From contig CM055901.1 in the NCBI GenBank assembly GCA_029582155.1, positions 40,511,616 to 40,575,615 of the forward strand: a stretch of DNA of 64,000 bases, given 5' to 3'. Positions 11,133 through 25,561 of this stretch are shown one piece after another; the stretch's first letter is position 1, and each line of letters opens with the position of its first letter. Origin of the DNA: Panopea generosa. Lineage: Eukaryota > Mollusca > Bivalvia > Adapedonta > Hiatellidae. The notes under the pieces were generated by a model. That model was given only the letters and a program-made list of their open reading frames with translations. It did no database searches and was not told the DNA's origin. Position numbers and translations under genes: made by a program.

Positions 11133-13820
11133 TCGTGCAGGATCACAGATACGTGTGTTAGTTGTAAACCAAATCCTGCATGATCACAGAATCGTTCATG
11201 ATCACCGATTGGTGTATTACTTGTTAACGGAATTGTACATGCTCACCGATATGTGTGTAACTTGTTAACTGATTCCTGCATAGTCACATATCCTCATATG
11301 TGTGTTAGTTGTAAACCAAATTCTGCATGATCACAGAATAGTACATGATCACCGATATATGTATTACTTGTTAACGGAATCGTACATGCTCACTAATGTG
11401 TGTATTGCTTGTTAACGGAATTGTACATGTCCACCGATATGTGTGTAACTTGTTAACTGATTTCTGCATAGTCACATATCCTCATATGTGTGTTAGTTGT
11501 AAACCAAATTCTGCATGATCACAGAATAGTACATGATCACCGATATATGTATTACTTGTTAACGGAATCGTACATGCTCACTAATGTGTTTATTGCTTGT
11601 TAACGGAATTGTACATGCTCACCGATATGTGTGTAACTTGTTAACTGTTTCCTGCATAGTCACATATCCTCGTATGTTTGTTAGTTGTAAACCGAATCCT
11701 GCATATTCACCGATATGTGTGTTAGATGTTTACCGAATCCTGCATGATCACCGATATGTGTGTTACTTGTTAACCGATTCGTATATGATAATCGATATGT
11801 TGCATGACCACCGATGTGTGTGTTATTTGTTTACCGAATACTGCATATTCACCGATATGTGTGTTAGTTGTTTACCGAATCCTGCATATTCACTGATATG
11901 TGTGTTAGTTGTTTACCAAATCCTGCATATTCACCGAGATGTGTGTTCGTTGTTTACCGAATTTTGCATATTCACCGATATGTGTGTTAGTTGTTAACCG
12001 ATTCGTATATGATTACCGATATGTGTGTTAGTTGTTTACCGAATCCTGCATGATCACCGATTTGTGTGTTAGTTGTTTACAGAATCCTGCATGATCACCA
12101 ATATGCGTGTTACTTGTTAACCGATTCGTATATGATTACCGATATGTGTGTAAGTTGTTTACCGAATCCTGCATGATCACTGATATGTGTGTAAGTTGTT
12201 TACCGAATCGTACATTATAACCGATATGTGTGTTAGTTGTTTACCGAATCCTGCATGATCACCGATATTTGTGTAAGTTGTTTACCGAATCGTACATTAT
12301 AACCGATATGTGCGTTAGTTGTTTACCGAATCCTGTATGATCACCGATATGTGTGTTAGTTGTTTACCGAATCGTACATTATAACCGATTTGTGTATTAG
12401 TTGTTAACCGATTCTACTTGATCACCGATATGTGTGTTAGTTTTTTACCGAATTGTACATAATAACCGATATGTGTGTAAGTTGTTTACCGAATCCTGCA
12501 TGATCACCGATATGTGTGTTGTAAGTTGTTAACCGAATTCTGTATGATCACCGATATGTGTGTTACTTGTTAACTGATTCGTATATGATGACAGATATGT
12601 GTGTAAGTTGTTTACCGAATTGTACATTGTAACTGATATGTGTGTAAGTTGTTTACAGAATCCTGCATGATCACCGATATGTGTGTTAGTTGTTTACCGA
12701 ATCGTACATTATAACCGATATGTGTGTTAATTGTTAACCGAATCCTGCATGATCACCGATATGTGAGTTAGTTGTTTACTGAATCGTACATTATAACCGA
12801 TATGTGTGTTAATTGTTAACCGAATCCTGCATGATCACCGATATGTGCGTAAGTTGTTTACCGAACTCTGCATGATCACCGATATGTGTGTTAGTTGTTT
12901 ACCGAATCGTACATTATAACCGATATGTGTGTTAATTGTTAACCGAATCCTGCATGATCACCGATATGTGTGTAAGTTGTTTACAGAATCCTGCATGATC
13001 ACCGATATGTGTGTTAGTTGTTTACCGAATCGTACATTATAACCGATATGTGTGTTAATTGTTAACCGAATCCTGCATGATCACCGATATGTGTGTAAGT
13101 TGTTGACCGAATCCTGCATGATCACCGATATGTGTCTTAGTTGTTGATCGAATTCTGCATGATCACCAATATGTGTCTTAGTTGTTTACCGAATCGTACA
13201 TTATAACCGATATTTGTGTCGGTTGTTTACCGAATCGTACATTATAACCGATATGTGTGTAAATTGTTTACCGAATCGTACATTATAACCGATATGTGTG
13301 TTAGTTTTTTTATCGAATCCTGCATGATCACCGATAGGTGTGTTAGTTGTTTACCGAATCGTACAATTATAACCGATATGGATGTTAGCTGTTTACCGAA
13401 TTCTGCATAATCACCGATATGTGTGTTAGTTATTTACCGAATCCTGCATGATCACCGATATGTGTGTTAGTTGTTTACCGAATCCTGCATAATCACCAAT
13501 ATATGTGTTAACCGAATCGTACATAATCACCAATATATATATTAGTGTTAATGTTTACAAATATATATTTAGTTCTTTACCATGCCATGAATGATTAGAG
13601 TCACGTTCATCAGTTGAATATAAAATCGTGCATGATCACAGGTAGTATATGCGTGTTAGTTGTTTATTGAGTCCGGTTTAGTTGTTCATCAAGTCTTACT
13701 TGTATACAGAAATGTGTATTAATAAGATGTTTAACGAGTCGAACATAATCACAAAGCGTGTTTGTTGTAAACGTATTTGTGCATGGTCACAGGTACGTGT
13801 ATTAGTTTTTTATCGGGACA
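11133..13820. repeat. Minisatellite array C, 41-bp units
   Basis: About 60 units share GATATGTGTGTTAGTTGTTT, followed by ACCGAATC and then one of two endings, CTGCATGATCACC or GTACATTATAACC. From about 12200 the two endings alternate in 82- and 122-bp higher-order units; CATTATAACCGATATGTGTG recurs near 12708, 12790, 12912 and 13034. Near the left end a 188-190 bp block with CACATATCCTCATATG is duplicated (11271 and 11459). Units after about 13560 are degenerate. The 137-aa open frame at 11584-11997 is a repeat artefact. Confidence 0.95.
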
Positions 13821-13825
13821 TGCCT

Positions 13826-14076
13826 GGGCTGTGTTCAGTTCGGTAAAACATATTTAATATACTATGTATATAAACGCTAACGTTGCTCAACCGAACGAAC
13901 AGTAGACGGGAATTGAACGGCATCGGCGCTATCCTTTCTTTTCTCTTTAAGTTACGTGGTTAAACCCAAGCAAAAAAACTCTAAAAGGTGTCAACGTTTA
14001 CAATGAACTTGCCATTCAGTTGTATTATCAAACGTTAGCAAACGCATTGAACATTTAACCGAGCTAAACGCAGTCC
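13826..14076. mobile_element. Short TIR element (MITE-like), about 251 bp
   Basis: The left end GGGCTGTGTTCAGTTCGGT pairs with the reverse complement of the right end, GGACTGCGTTTAGCTCGGT, giving imperfect terminal inverted repeats of about 25 bp. A second complementary segment lies inside (CAACCGAACGAAC around 13888). The element sits where degenerate array C gives way to array D. No transposase is encoded. A target-site duplication is not obvious, so the superfamily is left open. Confidence 0.6.
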
Positions 14077-14204
14077 TGATCACACACATGTAGTCGATTC
14101 AAATTCGTTGATAATTGGTAATACGAATTATCCCATTATTCCAATATGTTCGCGTGCGTAATAGACTTACCTATATCGAGAATACAACGTCGAAACGGAC
14201 TGTA

Positions 14205-17200
14205 CGTATCTTTTATCTTTAGTTGTTTATTAGTATGTTGTTTACCCCATCGCATCGGGTACAGCTACGTTTATTAGTTGTTGACCGCACCGCGACTGAT
14301 AGAGATACGTTAGTTAGTTGGTTACCGCATAGCGCCTGCATAGCGCCTGCAAGAGATACGTTTGGATTACCGCATCGCGGGCTACGTTTATTAGTTGTTT
14401 AACGCACCGCGCCTGATAGAGATACGTTTGTTAGTTGTTTACCGCATCGCGACTGATAGAGATACGTTTATTAGTTGTTTATCGCACCGCGCCTGATATA
14501 GATACGTTAGTTAGTTGGTTACCGCATTGAGCCTGATAAAGATACGTTACTTAGTTGGTTACCGCATCGTGCTTGCTAAATATTAGTTAATAAGTTGTTT
14601 ACTGCTCCGCGCCTGATAGAGATACGTTAGTTAGTTGGTTACCGCATTGAGCCTGATAGAGATACGTTAGTTAGTTGGTTACCGCATCGTGCTTGCTAAA
14701 GATTCGTTTATTAGTTGTTTACCGCATAGCGCCTGTTAGAGAGATACGTTTATTAGTTGTTTACCGCATCGCACCTGATAGAGAGATACGTTTATTAGTT
14801 GTTTACCGCACCGCGCCTGATAGAAATACGTTTATTAGCTGTTTACCGCACAGCTCCTGATAGAGAAACGTTAGTTAGTTGGTTACCGCATCGCGTCTGA
14901 TATAGATACGTTTATTAGTTGTTAACCGCACCGCGCCTGATAGTGATACGTTAGTTGTTTCTCTCACCGTGCCTGATATAGATACGTAAGTTAGTTTGTT
15001 ACCGAATCGCGCCTGCTAGAAATACGTTTGTTAGTTGTTTACTGCATCGCGTCTGATAGCGATACGTTTATTAGTTGTGTGCATCGAGCCAGGTAGAGAT
15101 ACGTTTATTAGCTGTTTACCGCATCGCGCCTTATACAGATATGTTTGTTAGTTGTTTACCGCATCGCGTCTGACAGAGATACGTTTATTAGTTGTTAACC
15201 GCAACACGCATGATAGAGATACGTTAGTTGGTTACTGCATCGAGCCTGCTATAGATACATTTGTTAGTTGTTTACCGCATAATGCCTGATAGACATACGT
15301 TTACTAGATGTTTCCGCACCGCGCCTGATAGAGATACGTTAATTAGTTTAAAACTACATCGCGCCTGATAAAGATGCGTTTATTAATTGTTTACCGCAAT
15401 GCGCCTGATAGAGATACGTCAGTTAGTTGTTTACCGCACCGCACCTGATAGAGATCTGTTAGTTAGTTGGTTATCGCATCGCGCCAGCTAGAGATACTTT
15501 TGTAAATTGTTTACAGCATCGCACCTGATAGAGATGCGTTTGTTAGTTGTTTACCACACCGCGCCTGGTAGAGATACTTTTATTGGTTGTTTACCGCACC
15601 GTGCCTAATAGAGATACGTTTGTTAGTTGTTTACCACATCGCGACTGGCAGAGAAACGTTTATTAGTTGTTTACCGCACCGCACCTGATAGAGATATGTT
15701 AGTAAGTTGTTAACCGCATCGCGCCTGATACAGAAACATTTGTTAGTTGTTTACTGCATCGCGACTTACAGAGATACGTTTATAGTTGTTTACCGCACCG
15801 CGCATGATAGAGATACGTTAGTTGGTTACTGCTTCGCATCTGCTATAGATACATTTGTTAATTGTTTACCACATCATGCCTGATAGACATACGTTTACTA
15901 GCTGTTTCTGCACCGCGCTTGAGAGAGATACGTTAGTTAGTTGAAAACAGAAATGCGCTTGCTAGAAATACGTTTGTAAGTTGTTTACCGCATCGTGCCA
16001 AATAGAGACACGTTTTATTAGCTGTTTACCACACCGTGCCTGAAAGAAGTACGTTTGATAGTTGTTTACCGCATCGCGCAATATTAAGATATGTTTTTAG
16101 TTGTTTACAGCACCACGTCTGATATAGATAAGTTTATTAGTTGTTTACCGCATCGCGCCTGATAAAGATACATTAATTAGTTTTTTACCACAATGCGCCT
16201 GAAAGAGATATGTTAGTTTGTTGGTAACCGCATGGCGCCTGCTAGAGATACGCTTGTTAGTTGTTTACCACATCTCGCCTGATAGAAATACGTAGTGTTA
16301 GTTATGTACTGCACCGCGCCTAATAGAGATATGTTTTTGTTGTTTACCGCACCGCGCCTGATAGAGATATCTTTGTTAGTTGTTTACCGCGCTAATTACG
16401 TATCTCTGGTGCGATGCAGTTAACAACTAACAAACGTATCTCTATCAGGCGCAATGCGGTAAACAACTAATAACCGTATCACTATCAGGCGCGATGCGGT
16501 AAACAACTAACAAACGTATCTCTAGAAGGCGCGATGCGGTAACCAACTAACTAACGTATCTCTCTACGGCGTGGTGCAGAAACAACTAATAAACGTATCT
16601 TAATCTGGCGTGGTGTGGTAAACAATTAACAAACATATCTCTATCAGGCGCGGTGCGGAAAACAACTAATAAACGTATCTCTACCGGCTTGATGCGGTAA
16701 ATAACTAATAAACGTATCTCTACTGGGTGCGATGCGGTAAACAACTAGCAAACATATCTCTTTCAGGTGCGATGTGGTAAACCTCTTACTAACGTATCTC
16801 TCTCAGGTGTGCTGCGGTAAACAACTAAGTAGCATATCTCTATCAGGCGGGGTGCGGTAAACAACTAATAAACTCATCTCTATCAGGCGCAATGCGTTAA
16901 ACAACTAACAAACCTATATCTATCAGGCGCGGTGCGGTAAACAACTAATAAACTCATCTCTATCAAGCGCAATGCGGTAAACAACTAACAAACGTATCTC
17001 TATCAGGCGCTGTGCGGAAAAGAACTAACAAACGTATCTCTAGCAGACGAGGTGTGGTAAACAACTAAAACACATATCTTTATCAAGCGCAATGAGGTTA
17101 ACATCTAACAAACGTATCTCTAGCATTCTTGGTGCAGTAAACAACTAATAAACGTATCTCTACCAGGTACCATGCGTTAAACAACTAATAAACGTTTCTC

Positions 17201-20200
17201 TATCATGCGCGGTGCGGTAAACAACTAATAAACATATCTCTATCAGGCGTTTCGCCTGGTAGAGATACGTTTGTTAGTTGTTTTCCGCACAACGCCTGAT
17301 ATAGATACGTTAGTTAGTTGGTTATCGCACCGGGCCTGATAGAGACACGTTTGTTAGCAGTTAACGGCAACGCGCCTGGTAGAGATATGTTAGTAAGTTA
17401 TTTACTGCACGGCGCCTGATAGAGATACGTTAGTTAGTTGGTTAATGCATCGCACCAGCTAGAGATATGTTTGTTAGTTGTTGACTGCACCATGCCTAAT
17501 AGAGATACGTTGATTAGTTGTTTATCAAATAGCGCCTGTTAGAGATACGTTTATCAGTTGTTTACCGCACCACGATTTATAAATATACGTTTGTTAGTTG
17601 TTTATCGCATTGCGCCTGATAGAGATGAGTTTATTAGTTGTTTACCGCACCGCGCCTGATAGAGATACGTTACTTAGTTGTTTACCGCAGCACGCCTCAG
17701 AGAGATACGTTAGTAAGAGGTTTACCACATCGCACCTGAAAGAGATATGTTTGTTAGTTGTTTACCGCATCGCACCCAGTAGAGATACGTCTATTAGTTA
17801 TTTACCGCATAAAGCCGGTAGAGATAATTTAATTAGTTGTTTTCCGCACCGCGCCTGATAGAGATATGTTTGTAATTGTTTACCGCACCACGCCAGATTA
17901 AGATACGTTCATTAGTTGTTTCCACACCACGTCTTAGAGAGATACGTTAGTTAGTTGGTTACCGCATCGCGCCATGATAGAGATAAGTTTATTAGTTGTT
18001 TACCGCATTGCGCCTGATAGAAATATGTTTGTTAGTTGTTTACCACACCCCGCCAGATTAGGATACGTTGGTTAGTTGTTAACTGCATCGCGCCTGATAG
18101 AGATACGTTTATTAGTTGTTTACCACACCGCGCCTGGTAGAGATACTTTATTAGTTGTTTACCGCACGGTGCCTAATAGAGATATGTTTGTCAGTTGAAT
18201 TCCTGCATTGTGCCTGCTAGTGATACGTTTGTAGTTGTTTACCGCACTGCGCTTGATAGAGATACGTTTTATTAGTTGTTTACCGCACCGCGCCTGATAG
18301 AAATATGTTTGTTAGTTGTTTACCACATCCCGCCAGATTAGGATACGTTGGTTAGTTGTTATCTGCATCGCGCCTGATAGAGATACGTTTATAAGTTGTT
18401 TACCACACCGCGCCTGGTAGAGATACTTTTATTGGTTGTTTACCGCACCGTGCCTAATAGAGATACGTTTGTCAGTTGGTTTCCGCATCGCGCCTGCTAG
18501 TGATACGTTTGTTAGTTGTTTACAGTACCCCGCCAGATAGAGATACATTGATAAGTTGTTTACCGCACCGCGCCTGATAGAAAAACATGTATGTTTGTTA
18601 GTTGTTTACCACACCGCGCCAGATTAAGATACGTTGGTAAATTGTTAACCGCATCGCGCCTGCTAGAGATATGGTTATTAGTTGTTTACCGCAACGTGCC
18701 TGGTAGAGATACCTTAGTTAGTTGGAATCCACATCACGCCTGCTAGAGAAACGTTTGTCAGTTAATAGACATACATTTACTAGTTGTTTCCGCACCGCGC
18801 ATGATAAAGATAAGTTAGTTAGTTGGTTACCGCATTGCGCCTGCTAGAAATACATTTGTTAGTTGTTTATCGCATCGCACCTGATAGAGATACGTTTATA
18901 AGTTGTTTACCGCTCTGCACCTGATAGAGACATGTTTTATTAGTTGTTTACCGCACCATGCCTGATAGAGATATGTTTGTTAGTTGTTCACCGTACCGCG
19001 CCAGATAGAGATACGTTTTTAGTTGTTTACTGCACAGCGCCTGATAGAGATACGTTTATTAGTTGTTTACCGCATTGCGACTGATATAGATACGTTTGTA
19101 TGTTGTTTACCACATCGCCCCTGATAAATATAGATTTATTAGTTGTTTAACACACCGTGCCTAATAGAGATACGTTTGTCAGTTGGTTTCCGCATCGCGT
19201 CTGCTAGTGATACGTTTGTTAGTTGTTTACAGCAACGCGCCTGATATAGACACATTGATTAGTTGTTTACCGCACAACGCCTGATAGAGATATATTTGTT
19301 AGTTGTTTACATTACCACAACTGATAGTGATTGAGATACGTTTATTAGTTGTTTACCACACTGCGCCTGAGAGAGATACGTTAGTTAGTTGTTTAACGCA
19401 TGGCACCTGGTAGAGATACATTTATTAGTTGTTTACCGCACCACGCCTGCTAGAGATATGTTTATTAGTTGTTATCCGCATTGCCCCTGATAGAGATACG
19501 TTTGTTAGTTGTTTACCGCATCGCGCCTGATAGTGATACGGTTATTAGTTGGTTAATGCATCGCACCAGCTAGAGATATGTTTGTTAGTTGTTGACTGCA
19601 CCATGCCTGATAGAGATACGTTGATTAGTTGTTTATCAAATAGCGCCTGTTAGAGATACGTTTATCAGTTGATTACCGCACCACGATTTATAAAGATACG
19701 TTTGTTATTTGTTGACTGCATCGTGCCAGAGATACATAAATTAGTAGTTTACCACATCGCACCTGCTAAAGAAACGTTTGTTAGTTGTGTTCCGCATCAC
19801 GCCTGATATAGATACGTTTGTTAATTGATTACCACACAACGCCTGATTGAAAAAAGTTAGCTAGTTGGTTACCGCACCGGGCCTGATAAAGACAAGTTTG
19901 TGAGTTGTTTATCGCACCGCCTGATAGATACGTTAGTAAGTTGGTTACCGCAATGCCCCTGATAGATAAAACGTTTATTAGTTGTTTACTGCACCGCGAC
20001 TGATAGAGATACATTAATTAGTTGTTAACCACACCGCGCCTGATAGAGAAACATTAGTTAGTTGGTTCCTGCATCGCGCTAGTTAGAGATACGATCATTA
20101 GTTGTTTACCGAACCGCGCCTGATAGAGATACGTTTATTCGTTGTTTACCGCACCTCGCCTGATAGAGATATGTTAGTAAGTTGGTAAGCGCATGGCGCA

Positions 20201-23200
20201 TGCTTGAGATACGTTTGTTAGTTTTTTACCACATCGCACCTGATAGAGATACGTGTGTTAGTTGTTTACCGCACCGTGCCTTCTAGAGATACGTTTGTTT
20301 GTTGTTTACTGCACCGTGCCTGATAGAGATACATTTATTAGTTGTTTACCGCACTGCTCCTGATAGATATACATTTTTAGTTGTTTACCGCACCATGCCT
20401 GACAGAGATATCTTTGTTTGTTGTTTACTGCACCGCACCTGATAGAGATACGTTTATTAGTTGTTTAACGCATGGCGCCTGGTAAAGATACGTTTACCAG
20501 TTGTTTTCCGCACCAGGCATGCTAGAGATACGTTTGTTAGATGTTAACCGCATTGTGCCTGATAAAGATACGTGTGTTAGTTGTTTACCGCAAAAGGCCA
20601 GATAGAGATATGTTTGTTAGTTATTTACCGCACCGCACCTGATAGAGATACGTTTGTTAGTTGTTTACCGCATCGTGCCTGCTAGAGATACGTTTTTTGT
20701 TTACTGCATGGCATCTGCTACATATACGCTTGTTAGTTGTTTAGCGCCTGGTGCCTTTAGTTGTTTACCACACCGCACCAGATAGAGATATGTTTGTTAG
20801 TTGTTTACTTCACCGAGCCAAATAGAGATATGTTTATTAGTTGTTTACCGCATCATGCCTGATAGAGATACGTTAGATAGTTGTTTACCGCACCGCGCCT
20901 GATAGAGATATGTTAGTTAATTGGTTATCGCATCGCGCCAGCTAGAGATATGTTTGTTAGTTGTCTACCGCATCGCGCCCGATAGAGATGATTTGTTAGT
21001 TGTTAACTGCATCCAGCCGGGTAGAGATACGTTTAATAGTTGTTTACTGCATCCCGCCTGATAGCAATACGTTTGTTAGTTCTTTATCGCATCGCGCCTG
21101 ACAGAGATACGTTTATTAGTTGTTTACCGCACAGCGCCTGATAGATCAACCTTAGTAACTTGGTTACTGCATCGCATTGCACCCGATATAGACACGTTTT
21201 ATAATTTGTTTACCACATTGCACCTGATAGAGATATGTCAGTTGGTAACTGCATGGCACCTGCTAGAGACACGTTTGTTAGTTGTTTACCATATCGTGCC
21301 TGATAGAGATACGTGTGTTTAGTTGTTTACACCACCGCACCAGTTAGAGATACGTTCATTTGTTGTTTACCGCACCGCGCCTGTTAGAGATACGTTTATT
21401 AGTTGTTTACCGCATTGCGCCTGATAGAGATATGTTAGTTAGTTGGTAACCGCATGGCGCCTGCTTGAGATACGTTTGTTTGTTGTGTACTGCACCGCGC
21501 CTGATAGAGATACGTTTATCAAATGTTTACCGCAATGCTCCTGATAGAGATACATTTTTAGTTGTTTACCGCACCATGTCTGACAGAGATATCTTTATTA
21601 GTTGTTTACTGCACCGCACCTGATAGAGAAACGTTTATTAGTTGTTTAACGCATGGCGCCTGGTTGAGATACGTTTACCAGTTGTTTACCGCACCAGGCA
21701 TGCTAGAGATAGTTACATTTGTTAGTTGTTTACTGCATCTAGCAGGGTAGAGATACGTTTAATAGTTGTTTACCGCATTGCACCTATAGCAATACTTTTG
21801 TAAGTTGTTTATCGCATCGGGACTGACAGAGATACGTTTATTAGTTGTTTACCGCACGGCGCCTGATAGAGCTGCGTTAGTAAATTGGTTACTGCATTGC
21901 GCCTATAGATACGTTTGTTAGTTGTTTACCGCATCGTGGCTGATAAATATACGTTTATTTGTTGTTTCCGTACCGCACCTGAGAGAGATATGTTAGCTAG
22001 TTGGTTACCGCATCGTGCCTGCTACACATACGTTTGTTAGTTGTTTACAACTAAACCGTGCCTGATAGAAATACGTTTGTTAGTTGTTTACCGCACCCCG
22101 CCAGAATAAGATACGTTTGTTAGTTGTTTTTCGCAGCGCATCTGATAGAGATATGTTCATCAGTTGTTTACCGCATCGCGCCTGACAGAGATACGTTTAT
22201 TAGTTGTTTACCACACCGCGCCTGATAGTGATATGTTAGTTGGTAACTGCATGGCACCTCTTAGAGATACGTTTGTTAGTTGTGTACCGCACTGCACCTG
22301 ATAGAGATATGTTTGTTAGTTGTTTACCGCACCGCGCCTGATAGAGATACGTTGATTAGTTGTTTAATGCTTGGTGCCTGGTACAGATACGTTTATTAGT
22401 TGTTTACCGCACCACGCCTGCTAGAGATACGTTTGTTAGTTGTTTACCTAATCGCATCTGATATTGATACGTTTATTAGTTGTTTACTGCATCAAGCTGG
22501 GTATAGATCAGTTGATTAATGGTTTACCTCATCGCGCCTGATAGAGGTACGTTTGCTAGTTGTTTACCGCATCGCTCCTGATAAAGATACGTTTATTAGT
22601 TGTTTTCTGCAACGCGCCTGATAGAGATACTTTAGTTAGTTGGTAACTGCATCTCGCCTGCTAGAGATACGTTTGTTATTTGTTTACTGCACCATGCCTG
22701 TTGGAGATACGTTAGTAAGTTGGTTACTGCATCGTGGCTGCTAGAGATACATTTGTTAGTTGTTTATCGCATCGCGCCTGATAGAGATACCTTTATTTGT
22801 TGTTTACCGCACTGCACCTGATAGATATAAGTCATTTTAGTTGTTTACCGCACTGTGCCTGATAGAGATACGTTTTTAGTTGTTCACCGCACCGCGCCAG
22901 ATAGAGATTATTTTGTTAGTTATTTACTGCACCCCGCCTGATAGATATACGTTTATTAGTTGTTTATCGCATCATGCCTGATAGAGATACGTTTATTAGT
23001 TGTTTACCGCTCCGCGCCTGATAGAGATATGTTAGTTTGTTGGTAACCACATGGCGCCTGCTAGAGATACATTTGTTAGTTGTTTACCGCATTGCACCTA
23101 ATAGAGATACGTTGACTAGTTGTTTACCGCATCGTGCGTAAAAGATATACATTTGTTAATTGGCAAAAGTCACCACATCACACCTGCTAGACATACGTTT

Positions 23201-25561
23201 GTTAGTTGTTTACCGCATCGCGCCTGATAGAGATACGTTTATTAGTTGTTTACCGCACCACGCCTGCTAGAGATAAATGTTCTATTTGTCTACCACACCG
23301 CGCCTGCTAGAGATATGTTTGTTAGTAGTTTACCGCATCGCGCCTGATAGAGATACGTTTGTTAGTTGTTGACCACACCGCGCCTGAAAGAGATACATTT
23401 GTTAGTTGTTTACCGCATCCTGCCTGCTAGAGATACGTTTGTTGTTTACTGCATGGCATCAGCTACAAATACACTTGTTAGTTGTTTACCGCATAGTGCC
23501 TGGTAGAGATATGTTTGATAGTTGTTTACCGAACCGCGCCTGATAGAGATACGTTTGTTAGTTGTTTACCTTATCGCGCCTGATAGAGATACGTTGATAA
23601 GTTGTTTACTGCACCGCGCCTTCTATAGATACATTAGTAAGTTGGTTACCGCATCGCGCCTACTAGAGATACGTTTGTTAGTTGTTTACCGCATCGCGCC
23701 TTATAGAGATACGTTTGTTAGTTGTTTACCGCACCGCTCCTGACAGAGATACGTTTGTTAGTTGTTTTACCGCATGGTGCCTGCTAGAGATACGTTTGTT
23801 GTTTAGCGCATGGCACCTGCTACAGATACGCTTGTTAGTTGTTCACCGCATGGTGCCTAGTAGAGATACGTGTGTTAGTTGTTTACTGCATCGCGCCTGA
23901 TAGAGATACGTTTATTAGTGTTTACCACTATGCGCCTGATAAAGATACATTTATTAGTTGTTTACTGCACCACATCTGAAAGAGATATGTTTGTTAGTTG
24001 TTTACCGCACCGCGCCTGATAGAGATATGTTTATTAGTTGTTTAACGCATGGCGCCTGATAGAGATACGTTGATCAGTTGTTTACCACACCTCACCTGCT
24101 AGAGATACGTTTGTTAGTTGTTTACCGCATCGCTTCTGATAGTGATACGTTAATTAGTTGGTTACTGCACCGCGCCTGATATAGATACGTAAGTTAGTTG
24201 GTTACCGCATTGCGCCTGATAGAGATACGTTTTAAGTTGTTTATTGCACAATACCTGATAGAGATACATTAGTTAGTTGGTTACCGCACCGGGACTGATA
24301 GAGATATGTTTGTTAGTTGTTTATTGCACCGTTTGATAGAGATAGGTTTGTTAGTTGTTTACCGCACCGCCTGATAGAGATATGTTTATTGGTTGTTTTC
24401 CACACCATGCCTGATAGATATATGTTTATTAGTTGTTTACCCCACCACGCCTTATAGATATACGTTTGTTAGTTGTTTACGGCACCGCTTAATAGAGATA
24501 CGTTCATTAGTTGTTTACCGCACCACGCCTGATAGATATACGTTCATTATTTGTTTACTGCACCGTGCCTGATAGAGATATGTTAGTTAGTTGGTTACTG
24601 CATGGTGCCTGCTAGAGATACGTTTGTTAATTTTCTACCACATCGTGCATGATAGAGATACGTTTATAAATAGTTTACCGCACCGTGCCTAAGAGATACG
24701 TTAGTTAGTTACCGCATTGTGTCTGCTAAAGATACGTTTGTTAGTTGTTTACCGCATCACGACTGATAGAGATACGTTTATTAGTTGTTAACCGCACTAC
24801 GCCTGATAGAGATACATTTATTTGATGTTTACCACACCACGCCTGATAGAGATATGTTTGTTAGTTGTTTACCCCACCGCTCCTGCTAGAGATACGTTTA
24901 TTAGTTGTTTACCGCACTACGCCTCCTAGATGTACGTTTGTTAGTGGTTTACCGCATCGCGCCTGTTAGAAATACATTTGTTAGTTGTTTACCGCACCGC
25001 ACCTGCTAGAGATACGTTTGTTAGTTGTTTACCGCACTGCTTCTGATATAGATACGTTTTTAGTTGTTTACCGCACTGCGCCTGGTAGAGATACGTTAGT
25101 TAGTCATTTACTACATTGCACCTGCTAGAGATACGTTTGTTAGTTGTTTACCGCACTGCGCCTGCTAGAGATACGTTAGTTAGTTGTTTACCGCACCGCG
25201 CCTGATAGAGATACGTTTGTTAGTTGTTTACCGCACCGCGCCTGATAGAGATATGTTTTTATGTTTAACACACCAGGCATGAAAGAGATACATTAGTTAG
25301 CTGTTTACCACACCGCGCCTGATTGAGATACGTTTGTTAGTTGTTTACCGCCTGGCGCCTGATAGAGATACATTTATTAGTTGTTTACCACACAGCGCCT
25401 GATAAAGATACGTTTGTTAGTTGTTTACTGCACCGCACCTTCTAGAGATACGTTTGTTTGTTGTCTACCAATCTAGCACGGTTACGTTTATCAATTGCTC
25501 ACTGAGTTTAACACCTAAGCACAGATGCGTTCATCAGTTCTTTGTTTGTCGAGTTGGACCC
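14205..25561. repeat. Minisatellite array D, 40-bp units, about 280 copies
   Basis: The largest array in the window. Units share GATACGTTTGTTAGTTGTTT, then ACCGCATCGCGCCTGATAGA, with an alternating third part (CATCGCG or CACCGCG). The unit aligns along its length to that of array C, so C and D descend from one unit; D is GC-richer and has CpG-containing positions where many copies carry CA or TG, as expected for cytosine deamination. Units become degenerate from about 25470. Several 60-86 aa plus-strand open frames are read-through of the unit and are not genes. Confidence 0.96.
16392..17250 (-). repeat. Inverted block of about 21 units inside array D
   Basis: Between these points the unit is in reverse orientation, reading GGTAAACAACTAATAAACGT and ATCTCTATCAGGCGC. 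The left junction is TTTACCGCG|CTAATTACG. The right junction contains a small palindrome, CAGGCGTTTCGCCTG, where reversed and forward units meet head to head. All other units of the array point the other way. Confidence 0.93.

Noticed and set aside
11584-11997. 137-aa cysteine- and tyrosine-containing frame
   Set aside because: Translation of array C units; the residue pattern follows the DNA repeat and breaks where units change length.
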